From contig CP091034.1 in NCBI GenBank assembly GCA_039725955.1, forward strand, positions 4,212,001 through 4,276,000: 64,000 nucleotides of DNA, given 5' to 3'. Below the pieces are notes generated by a model. The model was not told where the DNA came from. It ran no database searches and saw nothing but the letters and a program-made list of their open reading frames with translations. Within the stretch, counting starts at the first letter, position 1. Each line of letters opens with the position of its first letter. A program made the position numbers and the translations under genes. Shown here one piece after another: positions 1 through 8,097 of this stretch. This stretch comes from Sinorhizobium sp. B11 (GTDB lineage Bacteria; Pseudomonadota; Alphaproteobacteria; Rhizobiales; Rhizobiaceae).

Positions 1-42
1 GGAATGATAGAATTGGCGAAGATCGACGATATCGGCGTGCAT
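1..42 (-). CDS. SAM-dependent methyltransferase, N-terminal fragment (runs off the window)
   Basis: Reading leftward from an ATG whose first base is at 42, the first 14 codons are MHADIVDLRQFYHS, and the frame is open to the window edge. This start resembles that of class I SAM-dependent methyltransferases that I recall lying divergently beside gloB in rhizobial chromosomes. Only the amino terminus is visible, so no SAM-binding motif can be checked. The 90 bases between it and gloB would hold two back-to-back promoters. Identity is an inference from memory of gene order plus the short N-terminus. Confidence 0.5.
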   Translation of the reverse strand, partial: MHADIVDLRQFYHS

Positions 43-132
43 TATCTCAAATGTTATCAATGACCGGTTGGACTTCAAGGCCGGAACCTCTACATTCCCG
101 GTCAGTTCGAGGGATAAGGGACTATTTGAGCG

Positions 133-903
133 ATGAAACCTTTGGAATTAGATGTTTTTCTCTGCCGCAGCGACAATTTCGGTGTTCTGATCCATGACAC
201 GGAGACTGGGCAGACCGCTTCGATCGACGCGCCCGATGCGGCAGCTGTCGAAGCCGCTGCTGCGCGCCGCGGCTGGAACATCACCCATATCTTCACGACC
301 CACCACCACATCGACCATGTGGAAGGCAATCTGGCGCTGAAAGAACAATACGGCCTTGAGATCATCGGCCCGATCAACGAGGCTGTAGCCATTCCCGGCC
401 TCGACAAGACGATGGGCGACGGCGACAGCTTCCTCTTTGGCGACCACACGGTCAATGTCATCGAAACGCCCGGCCACACGGCAGGCCATATCTGTTACCA
501 CTTCCCCGACGACAAGCTGCTCTTCGCAGCCGATACGCTCTTTGCGCTCGGCTGTGGCCGATTGTTCGAACGGCCGGCCGCCGACATGTGGCACTCACTG
601 CAGAAGCTTGCCGTCCTTCCGGATGAGACCACCGTCTATTTCGGCCACGAATATACGCTCTCGAACGCCCGTTTTGCGGTCACCATCGACCCTGACAACG
701 AGCGCCTGAAGAGCCGCGCCGCAGAAATCGAAGCGCTGCGGGCCGAAGGCAAGTTCACCATTCCGACGACGCTGGGGCTCGAAAAGGAAACCAACCCTTT
801 CCTGCGCGCCGCCGATCCTGCCATCCGCCGCAATCTGCTGATGGAAGGAAAGACCAACGAAGAGGTCTTCGCCGAAATCCGCAAGCGCAAGGACAATTTC
901 TAG
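133..903 (+). CDS. gloB: Hydroxyacylglutathione hydrolase (glyoxalase II)
   Basis: A 256-aa metallo-beta-lactamase-fold protein expected to hydrolyse S-D-lactoylglutathione to D-lactate and glutathione in the cytosol, the second step of methylglyoxal detoxification. The metal-binding HxHxDH signature is at about residues 57-62 (HHHIDH), a further ligand lies in the PGHTAGH segment near 115, and the FGHEYT motif near 170 supplies another. The C-terminal region holding KETNPFLR matches the glyoxalase II substrate-binding domain. Length is usual for the family. The ATG at 133 starts the conserved MKPLELDVF segment. The cupin gene follows after 3 bases, so the two are probably cotranscribed. Confidence 0.93.
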   Translation: MKPLELDVFLCRSDNFGVLIHDTETGQTASIDAPDAAAVEAAAARRGWNITHIFTTHHHIDHVEGNLALKEQYGLEIIGPINEAVAIPGLDKTMGDGDSFLFGDHTVNVIETPGHTAGHICYHFPDDKLLFAADTLFALGCGRLFERPAADMWHSLQKLAVLPDETTVYFGHEYTLSNARFAVTIDPDNERLKSRAAEIEALRAEGKFTIPTTLGLEKETNPFLRAADPAIRRNLLMEGKTNEEVFAEIRKRKDNF

Positions 904-906
904 GAT

Positions 907-1344
907 ATGGCTGGCACGGACCTGTCACCCGAGGAGATTATCCGCGAGCTCGGTATGCAGCCGCACCCCGAAGGCGGCTGGTATGTCCAGACTTTCCGCG
1001 ACACGAATGGCGGCGAGCGCGGCCATTCGACGGCAATCTATTATCTGCTGGCCAAAGGGCAGCGCTCGCATTGGCATCGCGTGCACGACGCTGCGGAGGT
1101 CTGGCACTACTATGCCGGCGCGCCGCTGGCTCTCCATCGTTCCGAAGATGGTGACAGCAGCGAGACGCTGAAACTCGGCACGGATATCGCCGGCGGCGAG
1201 CGGCCGCAGGCAATCATTCCCGCCAACTGGTGGCAATCGGCCGAAACCCTGGGCGACTATACGCTGGTCGGCTGCACGGTTGCGCCCGGCTTCGAATTCT
1301 CCAAATTCGAAATGGCGCCGCCCGACTGGAAACCCGGTTCCTAG
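907..1344 (+). CDS. DUF985 cupin-fold protein
   Basis: A 145-aa protein of the DUF985/Cupin_5 family. The hallmark segments are visible: MQPHPEGGWYVQTFRD near residues 17-32, the HWHRVHDAAEVWHYYAG core near 57-72, and the IIPANWWQSAE strand near 100. The family folds as a single beta-barrel; its biochemical role is not settled, and nothing here gives a substrate. It begins 3 bases after the gloB stop codon, which points to cotranscription. Its TAG stop at 1342-1344 overlaps, on the opposite strand, the stop of the convergent exporter gene. Confidence 0.85.
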   Translation: MAGTDLSPEEIIRELGMQPHPEGGWYVQTFRDTNGGERGHSTAIYYLLAKGQRSHWHRVHDAAEVWHYYAGAPLALHRSEDGDSSETLKLGTDIAGGERPQAIIPANWWQSAETLGDYTLVGCTVAPGFEFSKFEMAPPDWKPGS

Positions 1345-2234
1345 ATCTGCTCCGCCACAGGCTGCATTTGTGGCTTGCGGCGGAACATCTCCTGTGCGGC
1401 GAGCACCGCGCCACCCGTGATCAGCAGGCAGGCGAGCACAATACGCCAGCTCGGTTCGGCAATTCCGAAGACTGTCAGTATCAGCGTCGAAAGCAGCGGT
1501 GCGGCATAGCTTGCAGCGCCGAGAATCTGGATATCACCGTTCTTGACCCCGTGATCCCAGGCATAGAAAGCCGCGCCGACCGGAAAGAGACCGAGACCGA
1601 CCACCGCAATCCATTCGAAGCCCGTTTCCGGCCACACCGTCGTCTCCAGTCCCAGATGGCAGAGCAGCGAAAGAATTGATGTCGCAAGGCAGAAGCCGGT
1701 GACCACATCGGTCGAGACAGCATCGAAACGCCGCGTCAGCAGTGAATAGCCGGACCAGGTGAAGGCACAGAGGAAGGCCGCGCCATAACCGACCGTATAT
1801 GCGCCGTCGAAATCGATGCCGTTGCGCCCAACGATCAGGAATGTGCCGCACAGCCCCGCCAGAGCGCCGACGATGTGGTACCAGCGCAGCTTCTCGCCCG
1901 GCAGCAGCGCCGAACCGACGACGATCAGCAGCGGCCACAGATAGGCAATCAGCCCAGCCTCAACCGCCGGCGCATTTCTCAGTGCAGTGAAGTAGAGGAA
2001 GTGGTAGCCGAACAGACCGGCAATGCCTGTTATCCAGACCTTTGCCGGCTGCTTCAGGAGCGCGATGCGCGACGGGTTGAAGGCGAGCACGAGAATGCCG
2101 GGAATACTGCCGATGGCAAAGCAGATGGCGGAAAGCTGGAATGGCGGCATCTTGCCGGAGGCGGCCGTAAAGAGTGCCAGGAACGACCACATCAGAATGG
2201 CCGTAAAACCGATCAGCGTTGCCCGAAGTTTCAC
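1341..2234 (-). CDS. EamA/DMT-family exporter, YddG-like
   Basis: A 297-aa integral inner-membrane protein with about ten hydrophobic segments arranged as two EamA repeats, as usual for drug/metabolite transporter superfamily exporters. The first repeat (MKLRATLIGFTAILMWSFLAL, then the YHFLYFTALRNAPAVEAGLIAYLWPL region) resembles the YddG-type aromatic amino-acid exporters, but substrate cannot be read from sequence. A RRKPQMQ tail follows the last helix. It is convergent with the cupin gene, the two stop codons overlapping, and is probably transcribed alone; the DUF3108 gene lies 41 bases upstream in the same direction and could share its promoter. Confidence 0.85.
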   Translation of the reverse strand: MKLRATLIGFTAILMWSFLALFTAASGKMPPFQLSAICFAIGSIPGILVLAFNPSRIALLKQPAKVWITGIAGLFGYHFLYFTALRNAPAVEAGLIAYLWPLLIVVGSALLPGEKLRWYHIVGALAGLCGTFLIVGRNGIDFDGAYTVGYGAAFLCAFTWSGYSLLTRRFDAVSTDVVTGFCLATSILSLLCHLGLETTVWPETGFEWIAVVGLGLFPVGAAFYAWDHGVKNGDIQILGAASYAAPLLSTLILTVFGIAEPSWRIVLACLLITGGAVLAAQEMFRRKPQMQPVAEQI

Positions 2235-2275
2235 CTGTCCCCCTTGCGGAGACTTGTCAAAGCTCCGTCAGCTGC

Positions 2276-3049
2276 TCACACGCCGTATTTCACGGCAGTG
2301 ATTGTCACCGTTCCGTATTCCGTGGGAATGCGGACGTAGACCGGAGCATATACATTCGCCGCCTGAGCCTTGGCAAACCAGATCTCCATACGATTGCTCT
2401 TGCTGAGATAGTCGAGATCCTTGCGGCCCTTCTTGTAGCCGGAGCGCGGAATGAAGCGCACGCTGCAGACGGTCGCCTTGCCCTTGAACCCATCCGTCGA
2501 GAAATCCTCGTCACCTTTCGGCGAAAGCACGAGGTCCATCCGCGTCTCGCCGTCAAAGATGGGCAATTTCTGAGCGCACACATTGGTATCGCCAGTGAAG
2601 ATCAGGCCCGAAATCGGATCGAGCACGGAGCGCATGTCGCCCTGCGTCACCGGAATCCAGTTCTTTGGCCGCCGCGGCTCGGGTGTGGTGGTAGCAGAGA
2701 CGATATTGCCGTTGCGATAGCTGACCTCATAGGTCCGCACCTTCTTGCCGGTCTTGTAATAGAGAACGTATTTTGCTGCCTGCAGGCGGTCGTTTCGCAC
2801 CACGCCGCTGACACTGGTCTTAGCAAGGATATCGGTGACGAGATCGGCTAGACCGGCCGATTTGATATCGCCGTCAATATTGTAGCTGTGATCGTCTTCG
2901 ATCTTGGTCAGGAAGGCTGCCCGCGCGATCGTCAGCCCTGCAAGGGCGACCTTGTACTCCGTACGGTGCTGTATCTCGCTTGCACCCGCTGGCAAGGCCA
3001 GGAGCGCCGCAAATGCCGAAGCCGTTATTCGTCTGCCGAGATGAGCCAT
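2276..3049 (-). CDS. DUF3108 periplasmic protein
   Basis: A 257-aa exported protein. The ATG at 3049 gives MAHLGRRITASAFAALLALPAGASEI, a good Sec signal peptide with likely cleavage after AGA; upstream in-frame codons do not look like coding sequence. The body (YKVALAGLTIARAAF, the repeated short beta-like stretches, and the conserved FDG and YLSKSNRMEIWF segments) fits DUF3108, a family of periplasmic or outer-membrane-associated beta-rich proteins of unknown role in Proteobacteria. There is no lipobox. It is divergent from rpmB with a 241-base intergenic region. Confidence 0.8.
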   Translation of the reverse strand: MAHLGRRITASAFAALLALPAGASEIQHRTEYKVALAGLTIARAAFLTKIEDDHSYNIDGDIKSAGLADLVTDILAKTSVSGVVRNDRLQAAKYVLYYKTGKKVRTYEVSYRNGNIVSATTTPEPRRPKNWIPVTQGDMRSVLDPISGLIFTGDTNVCAQKLPIFDGETRMDLVLSPKGDEDFSTDGFKGKATVCSVRFIPRSGYKKGRKDLDYLSKSNRMEIWFAKAQAANVYAPVYVRIPTEYGTVTITAVKYGV

Positions 3050-3290
3050 AGTGAGAGCCTTGTCTTGCTGGGCCGCTTGCGCCCTTGCATTGCGGTCTAT
3101 ACTCCTGCCGCAACGCGAAGAAAACAGCAGCTTTTTGACAGAATTGCGGGAAAGGCCAAGGTTTGGCTTGACGGGCGCGGCCTGTCTGACTATAGAACCG
3201 CAACTTTCCAATCATGGCCTGATGGATTGCGCAGCTGGTTGTTGCCGGATTGTCATCCAATGGCCCGAGAAAAACAAGAATAGGTGTTCC

Positions 3291-3593
3291 ATGTCCCGCA
3301 TGTGCGAATTGACCGGCAAGGCAGTCCTGACTGGTAACAATGTCAGCCATGCCAACAACAAGACCAAGCGCCGGTTCCTCCCGAACCTGTGCCAGGTTAC
3401 GCTGATCTCCGACGCGCTCGGTCAGCGTTACCGTCTTCGCGTTTCGGCTGCTGCTCTTCGTTCCGTTGAGCACCGTGGCGGCCTCGATGCCTTCCTGCTG
3501 AAGGCTAGCGAAAACGAACTTTCGATGCGCGCTCGTCTGCTGCGCCGTCAGATCGTCAAGAAGACCGCTGAAGCCGCTGCTGTAGCAGCCTAA
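3291..3593 (+). CDS. rpmB: 50S ribosomal protein L28
   Basis: A 100-aa basic protein. The N-terminus MSRMCELTGKAVLTGNNVSHANNKTKRRFLPNL is the canonical L28 start: CELTGK, then the SHANNKTKRRF RNA-binding loop. The C-terminal alanine-rich extension (KKTAEAAAVAA) is typical of alphaproteobacterial L28. It belongs to the large ribosomal subunit. It stands alone, is divergent from DUF3108, and is followed by a hairpin terminator at 3621-3657. Confidence 0.97.
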   Translation: MSRMCELTGKAVLTGNNVSHANNKTKRRFLPNLCQVTLISDALGQRYRLRVSAAALRSVEHRGGLDAFLLKASENELSMRARLLRRQIVKKTAEAAAVAA

Positions 3594-3620
3594 GCTTCGG
3601 CCACGTCTTTCGAAAGCTTC

Positions 3621-3660
3621 AAAAGGCTTGCACGGATAACATCCGGACAGGCCTTTTGCT
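3621..3660 (+). terminator. Rho-independent terminator after rpmB
   Basis: AAAAGGC (3621-3627) pairs with GCCTTTT (3651-3657), enclosing an inner CGGAT/ATCCG hairpin, and the 3' arm itself supplies the T run. It lies 28 bases after the rpmB stop and ahead of the transporter gene. Confidence 0.7.
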
Positions 3661-3718
3661 TTGCCAGCCTTTAAGCCTAAATTTTACTCCAACTGGTGGC
3701 ATCACCCAGGATAAAAAA

Positions 3719-4354
3719 ATGCTGAAGACCCGCTATACGTTGGCCTATGTCGCCCTGATGACGCTTGTCGTCGTCGCCTCCAATTTTCTCGTCCAGTTTC
3801 CGCTGAACGCCACGATTGCCGGTATCAATCTTGCCGACATTCTGACCTGGGGCGCCTTCTCCTATCCGATCGCCTTCCTGATCACCGACCTGACGAACCG
3901 CCAGTTCGGCCCACAGGCTGCGCGTAAAGTGGTTTTCGCCGGCTTTGTCGTCGGTGTCGCCCTTTCCTTCTTCACCTCGGTTCCGCGTATCGCGATCGCC
4001 TCCGGCTCGGCCTATCTTGCTGGCCAGCTTCTCGATATCGCCGTCTTCAACCGTCTACGCCGTCAGGCCTGGTGGCGCGCCCCGCTCGTCGGCTCGTTGA
4101 TCGGTTCGGCGCTGGACACGGTGATGTTCTTCTCGCTGTCCTTCGCCGCCTTCTTTGTCTTCCTTGGCCCGAACGAACCGTTCGCGCTGGAAAACGCGCC
4201 GATCCTCGGTGTCCTTTCAACGGAAGCCCCACGCTGGATCTCCTGGGCACTGGGTGATTTCTTGGTGAAGATGCTTGTCGGCCTGGTGATGCTGCTGCCC
4301 TACGGCGCACTCATGAACGTGCTGCGTCCGATGCAGTCCGCTGCGGCACGGTAA
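3719..4354 (+). CDS. Queuosine precursor transporter, YhhQ/VUT family
   Basis: A 211-aa inner-membrane protein with about six hydrophobic helices, expected to import a queuosine precursor such as preQ0/preQ1. Family landmarks seen are NFLVQFP after the first helix, ADILTWGAFSYPIAFLITDLTNRQFG (about residues 40-65), and the late GDFLVKMLVGLVMLLPYGAL helix. The ATG at 3719 (MLKTRYTLAY) is preferred because an AGGA lies about 8 bases upstream and the sequence before it is hydrophilic and unconserved. No preQ1 riboswitch could be recognised in the 125-base leader. Substrate is assigned from family knowledge. Confidence 0.85.
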   Translation: MLKTRYTLAYVALMTLVVVASNFLVQFPLNATIAGINLADILTWGAFSYPIAFLITDLTNRQFGPQAARKVVFAGFVVGVALSFFTSVPRIAIASGSAYLAGQLLDIAVFNRLRRQAWWRAPLVGSLIGSALDTVMFFSLSFAAFFVFLGPNEPFALENAPILGVLSTEAPRWISWALGDFLVKMLVGLVMLLPYGALMNVLRPMQSAAAR

Positions 4355-4451
4355 ATACCGCCGCACAATCAGCCGTCACCTTGCTCCCGCTTGGATGGAC
4401 ATTGTTTCTGGTCGAGCGACCCAGGAAAACGCTCTGACCATGAATGCTGGA

Positions 4452-4485
4452 CGGACTGGCTGCAGGCTTTGCTGCAGCCAGTCCG
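4452..4485. repeat. 14-bp perfect inverted repeat between convergent genes
   Basis: CGGACTGGCTGCAG (4452-4465) and its exact reverse complement CTGCAGCCAGTCCG (4472-4485) flank the loop GCTTTG. It sits in the 163-base space between the convergent transporter and P-loop kinase genes. It would form a strong hairpin on either strand, but no T tract follows, so it is either an unusual bidirectional terminator or a palindromic repeat element. Confidence 0.75.
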
Positions 4486-4517
4486 AGCGCCGATAGCAAC
4501 CAGCACCGGCCACGGAT

Positions 4518-5078
4518 TCACGAAGCCCGAGGGCGCTTTGCAATCACCGCCGGGTGGTTCAGTACGTCAGCAACAAGATCTCCCAGGGGACGCGATGAGT
4601 CGAGGCGCAGGACTGGCCTCGTCACCGTCCTTAGCCACTCTTCATGCCCAACGAGGCTGCGGTGGTCCGGTCCGGCCGTATCATAGCTCTGGGCCCATTC
4701 CATGAAGGCGCGGCTCTGCACGGCCATGTCGCCGCCGGGCCTGATCCGCTCGCCATAGCGGGTATCCTCGCGCATGCGGATGCGCTCCATGCGCAAGACT
4801 GGATCGATCGTCAGGAAAACGACCAGATCATAAAGCGGCTCGAAGTCCGCACCCCATTTCAGGGCCGAGCCGGAAAGTACCCAGCCAGCATCGGGCCGCG
4901 CTTCCTGTTGGAGCATCGCGACGCGAGCGCTCACTTCGCGCTGCGTCGTGAAGGGCGGATCGGTCGGCATCCAGAAGAAATGGTCGGTATCGAGATGGCG
5001 GATGCCGAGTATGTCGGCCAGCGCCAGGCCGAGCGTGGTCGTGCCGGAGCCCGAAGCGCCCGTGATATGGATGTGCAT
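4518..5078 (-). CDS. P-loop NTPase, adenylate kinase-like
   Basis: A 186-aa cytosolic protein. Residues 1-16 (MHIHITGASGSGTTTL) form a beta strand plus Walker A loop, followed by the HLDTDHFFWMPTDPPFT segment typical of small kinase-like ATPases related to FlaR/adenylate kinase (COG0563-like). A lid-like arginine-rich stretch (RMERIRMREDTRYGERIRPGG) lies in the middle. The ATG at 5078 is chosen because the strand-Walker A block starts directly there and AGAG lies upstream. The phosphate acceptor is unknown. It follows the esterase gene on the same strand after 78 bases. Confidence 0.75.
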   Translation of the reverse strand: MHIHITGASGSGTTTLGLALADILGIRHLDTDHFFWMPTDPPFTTQREVSARVAMLQQEARPDAGWVLSGSALKWGADFEPLYDLVVFLTIDPVLRMERIRMREDTRYGERIRPGGDMAVQSRAFMEWAQSYDTAGPDHRSLVGHEEWLRTVTRPVLRLDSSRPLGDLVADVLNHPAVIAKRPRAS

Positions 5079-5156
5079 GATACGCTCTCGTAAGGGGTGA
5101 TATCCGCAAGGGACGGACCGAATAGCGCAGAGTTGTGACAGCCATTCGACGGCCAC

Positions 5157-6161
5157 TCAATCGATGAGTCTGAACTCCAGCATCAGATTGCGCTGAAGGA
5201 TGGAGTGATTGTCGTCAGACACCAGGATGACATGCGTCGTGCCATCGGCCGCCTGGAAGGTATCGATCCCTTCCATATTGTCGATATTGTAGTTGAAATT
5301 GCCCTCGACGAGCAGTTCCCCATTCACAATGGCGCCAGGTTTGATATCCGCCCCCTTGATACGGCGGATCCGCATGCCGATGCCTTCGGCCATGTTGAAG
5401 CGCCGCTCCAAAAGAAGCAGATCGCCATCCGGCAGGAAGGCGCCGTCAGTCACATCGAAGCTGCCGTCCTTCTCGACGGTAAACTGCCCCTTCAACGGCC
5501 CATCCAGAATAGCCGCAAGCCGGTTACCGTCCTCGTCCAGGCTACGCTCGGTCACGATCAGAGGCGCGCCCTTCAGTGGGCTTGAGGCAGGAGCCACGAC
5601 GACAGTTTCAATTCCACGGTTCGACCGCATCTCATCGCGGGGAACGAGGATCCCGACCGTCGACAGGGATCGTGAGTCGAGAAAACCTGGATCCGGATAG
5701 ACGTCGACGCGATGGTACTGTTCGAAGGACACAAGAAGCCGGTCGCCATCCAGCGCGAGGCCCTCGGCATCCATATGTCCCTTACCCTCATAGGTCCGGC
5801 CGACCCGATCCCGCATCGGCGTGATCTCGACACCGGAAAGACCGGAGAGCCTGCCATTGGCATCACGTTCGATGCTGCCCGTCAGCCAGTGCCCGGTATC
5901 GAGAACGCCAACGAAACTCTTGCCGTCAGGGCGCATGCGGATGGAAGAAAGCGAGCCGAAGAGCGAATTGCTCGACACCATCTCCAGCCCGCCGATAAAC
6001 TCCAGCGGACCGAAACGGGTTTCGTCGCGGCCGATATGGAAATCCGAAATCTTGCGGCTGACGATCTTCGCAGGCTCGCCCGCGCCCGCTTGCGCGCTTG
6101 AGAACCCTGTCGCGAGGCAGAGGGCGACCAGAGCCACGCGAGACAGGTTTTCAAACGCCAT
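5157..6161 (-). CDS. Exported esterase-like protein (phytase esterase-like domain)
   Basis: A 334-aa exported protein with a signal peptide (MAFENLSRVALVALCLATGFSSAQA). The body resembles the 'esterase-like activity of phytase' family: an ETRFGPLEFIGGLEM entry, repeated blade-like segments with GVLDTGHWLTG, GLALDGDRLLVSFEQYHRV and LPDGDLLLLERRF, and a closing MEGIDTFQAADGTTHVILVSDDN block, suggesting a beta-propeller. The ATG at 6161 is preferred because the signal peptide starts there. It begins 22 bases after the cobT stop and so looks like the last gene of a cobS-cobT transcript, although no role in cobalamin synthesis is implied by its sequence. Substrate unknown. Confidence 0.78.
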   Translation of the reverse strand: MAFENLSRVALVALCLATGFSSAQAGAGEPAKIVSRKISDFHIGRDETRFGPLEFIGGLEMVSSNSLFGSLSSIRMRPDGKSFVGVLDTGHWLTGSIERDANGRLSGLSGVEITPMRDRVGRTYEGKGHMDAEGLALDGDRLLVSFEQYHRVDVYPDPGFLDSRSLSTVGILVPRDEMRSNRGIETVVVAPASSPLKGAPLIVTERSLDEDGNRLAAILDGPLKGQFTVEKDGSFDVTDGAFLPDGDLLLLERRFNMAEGIGMRIRRIKGADIKPGAIVNGELLVEGNFNYNIDNMEGIDTFQAADGTTHVILVSDDNHSILQRNLMLEFRLID

Positions 6162-6183
6162 ACGGAGCTTCCCCGAGACTATA

Positions 6184-8085
6184 TCAACCGGCGCGGCGCA
6201 GACGGCCACCGCGCGGCTGTGTGGCATGATCCTCAAACAATTCGGCTAGCTGCTCGGTCATGGCGCCGGCAAGCTCGTCGGCATCGACGATCGTCACGGC
6301 ACGGCGATAGTAGCGCGTGACGTCATGGCCGATGCCGATTGCCAGAAGCTCGACCGGAGAACGCGTCTCGATCTGCTCGATCACGGCGCGCAGGTGCCGC
6401 TCCAGATAATTGCCCGGATTGACCGACAGCGTGGAATCATCGACCGGCGCACCATCCGAAATCATCATCAGGATGCGGCGCTGTTCGCGCCGTGCCAGCA
6501 GGCGATTATGCGCCCAGATCAGCGCCTCGCCATCGATGTTTTCCTTGAGCAGGCCTTCTCGCATCATCAAGCCGAGATTGCTGCGTGCCCGCCGCCACGG
6601 AGCGTCGGCAGACTTGTAGACGATATGGCGCAGGTCGTTGAGACGGCCTGGTGTCTGCGGCTTGCCATTCGCAAGCCAGTTCTCGCGCGCCTGACCGCCC
6701 TTCCAGGCCTTCGTCGTGAAGCCGAGGATTTCCACCTTGACGCCGCACCGCTCGAGCGTGCGCGCCAGGATATCAGCGCAGGTCGCCGCAACAGTGATCG
6801 GTCGGCCGCGCATTGAGCCGGAATTGTCGATCAGCAGCGTCACGACTGTATCGCGGAACTGCGTATCGCGCTCCATCTTGAAGGAGAGAGGCTGCGTCGG
6901 GTCGATGATGATGCGCTGCAGACGGGCCGTATCGAGATAGCCTTCCTCGAGATCGAAATCCCAGGAACGGTTCTGCTGCGCCATCAGCTTGCGCTGCAGA
7001 CGGTTGGCAAGGCGACCGACAGCTCCCTGCAGGTGCGCCAGTTGCTTGTCGAGGAAGGCGCGCAGGCGCTCCAGTTCGGCGGCATCGCACAGCTCTTCGG
7101 CCGTGATGATTTCGTCGAACTCTTCCGTATAGACGTGGTAATCGACCTTCTCGTTGAAATCGGCAAACGGCGTATTCGGACGGCGGGTTTCGCCCGGCGT
7201 CTCGGAATCGTCCTCGCCCTCTTCCATCATGTCGTCGTCGGAGATTTCGGCGCCTTCAGTCTCGCCGTCCTCCATTTGCTCATCGGAGACTTCGCTGTCC
7301 TCGACAGGCGCGGCATCACTGCCGGCATCCTCGTCGACTTCATCCTCGTTCTGCTCGTCACCGGTCGGCTGATCATTGTCGTTGGACTGATCGTCGTCAT
7401 CCGAATTGCTGTCGTCATCGCCATATTCCTCAGCCATCTCCATGGCCGAGAGCATGTTGCGGATGACCTTCGAGAAGGCCTGCTGGTCGTTGATGACGCC
7501 GGAGAGATTGTCGAGCTCGCTACCGGCCTTGTCTTCGATGAAGGAACGCCACAGGTCGAGCACCTTGCCAGCCGAGGCCGGCGGCTTCTGACCGGTGAGC
7601 TTCTCGCGCACCATCATGGCGACAGCCTCGCCGATCGGCGCATCTTCCTGTCGTTCGATGCCGGTGAAATTCGCCTTCGCGTATTTCTCGTCCGTCATGG
7701 AACGCAGGTTTGCAGCCATGCCTTCCATGCGCAGCGAACCGATCGATTCCACCCGCGCCTGCTCGACAGCGTCGAAGATCGCCCGAGCATCGGAGCCCTG
7801 CGGCGCCATGGACGAATGGACCTTCTCGTCGTGGCAGGCGATACGAAGCGCCATGGAATCGCCAAGCCCACGCGTCACCGCCAGCTCATGCGCTGTCGGC
7901 CGCTTGGAAAGCTCCGGCAGACGGATACGCTCGCCCGTCATGCCGGGACGCTCATTGGCGAAAGCCACCTCGACCTGGTCGTCACCGGCGATTGCGCGCA
8001 CGCAACCGGTTATTGCACGCCGCAACGGCTCGACATCGACAGGCGCGCCGGGCTTTGCTTTCGAATTGTCACCACGAGATGCCAT
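6184..8085 (-). CDS. cobT: Aerobic cobaltochelatase subunit CobT
   Basis: A 633-aa cytosolic subunit of the CobN-CobS-CobT complex, which inserts cobalt into hydrogenobyrinic acid a,c-diamide in aerobic vitamin B12 synthesis. The N-terminal half is alpha-helical; a very acidic stretch (about residues 218-290, runs of D, E, S) separates it from a C-terminal von Willebrand A domain with a MIDAS motif DNSGS starting at D420. Length and architecture are those of rhizobial CobT. CobS lies 12 bases upstream in the same direction, as expected for the two AAA-type partners, and cobN is not in this window. Confidence 0.95.
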   Translation of the reverse strand: MASRGDNSKAKPGAPVDVEPLRRAITGCVRAIAGDDQVEVAFANERPGMTGERIRLPELSKRPTAHELAVTRGLGDSMALRIACHDEKVHSSMAPQGSDARAIFDAVEQARVESIGSLRMEGMAANLRSMTDEKYAKANFTGIERQEDAPIGEAVAMMVREKLTGQKPPASAGKVLDLWRSFIEDKAGSELDNLSGVINDQQAFSKVIRNMLSAMEMAEEYGDDDSNSDDDDQSNDNDQPTGDEQNEDEVDEDAGSDAAPVEDSEVSDEQMEDGETEGAEISDDDMMEEGEDDSETPGETRRPNTPFADFNEKVDYHVYTEEFDEIITAEELCDAAELERLRAFLDKQLAHLQGAVGRLANRLQRKLMAQQNRSWDFDLEEGYLDTARLQRIIIDPTQPLSFKMERDTQFRDTVVTLLIDNSGSMRGRPITVAATCADILARTLERCGVKVEILGFTTKAWKGGQARENWLANGKPQTPGRLNDLRHIVYKSADAPWRRARSNLGLMMREGLLKENIDGEALIWAHNRLLARREQRRILMMISDGAPVDDSTLSVNPGNYLERHLRAVIEQIETRSPVELLAIGIGHDVTRYYRRAVTIVDADELAGAMTEQLAELFEDHATQPRGGRLRRAG

Positions 8086-8097
8086 GATCGACTGGCC

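Noticed and set aside
3594..3718. preQ1 riboswitch before the queuosine-precursor transporter
   Set aside because: The leader contains only the rpmB terminator hairpin; no preQ1 aptamer with its A-rich tail next to the start codon could be recognised.
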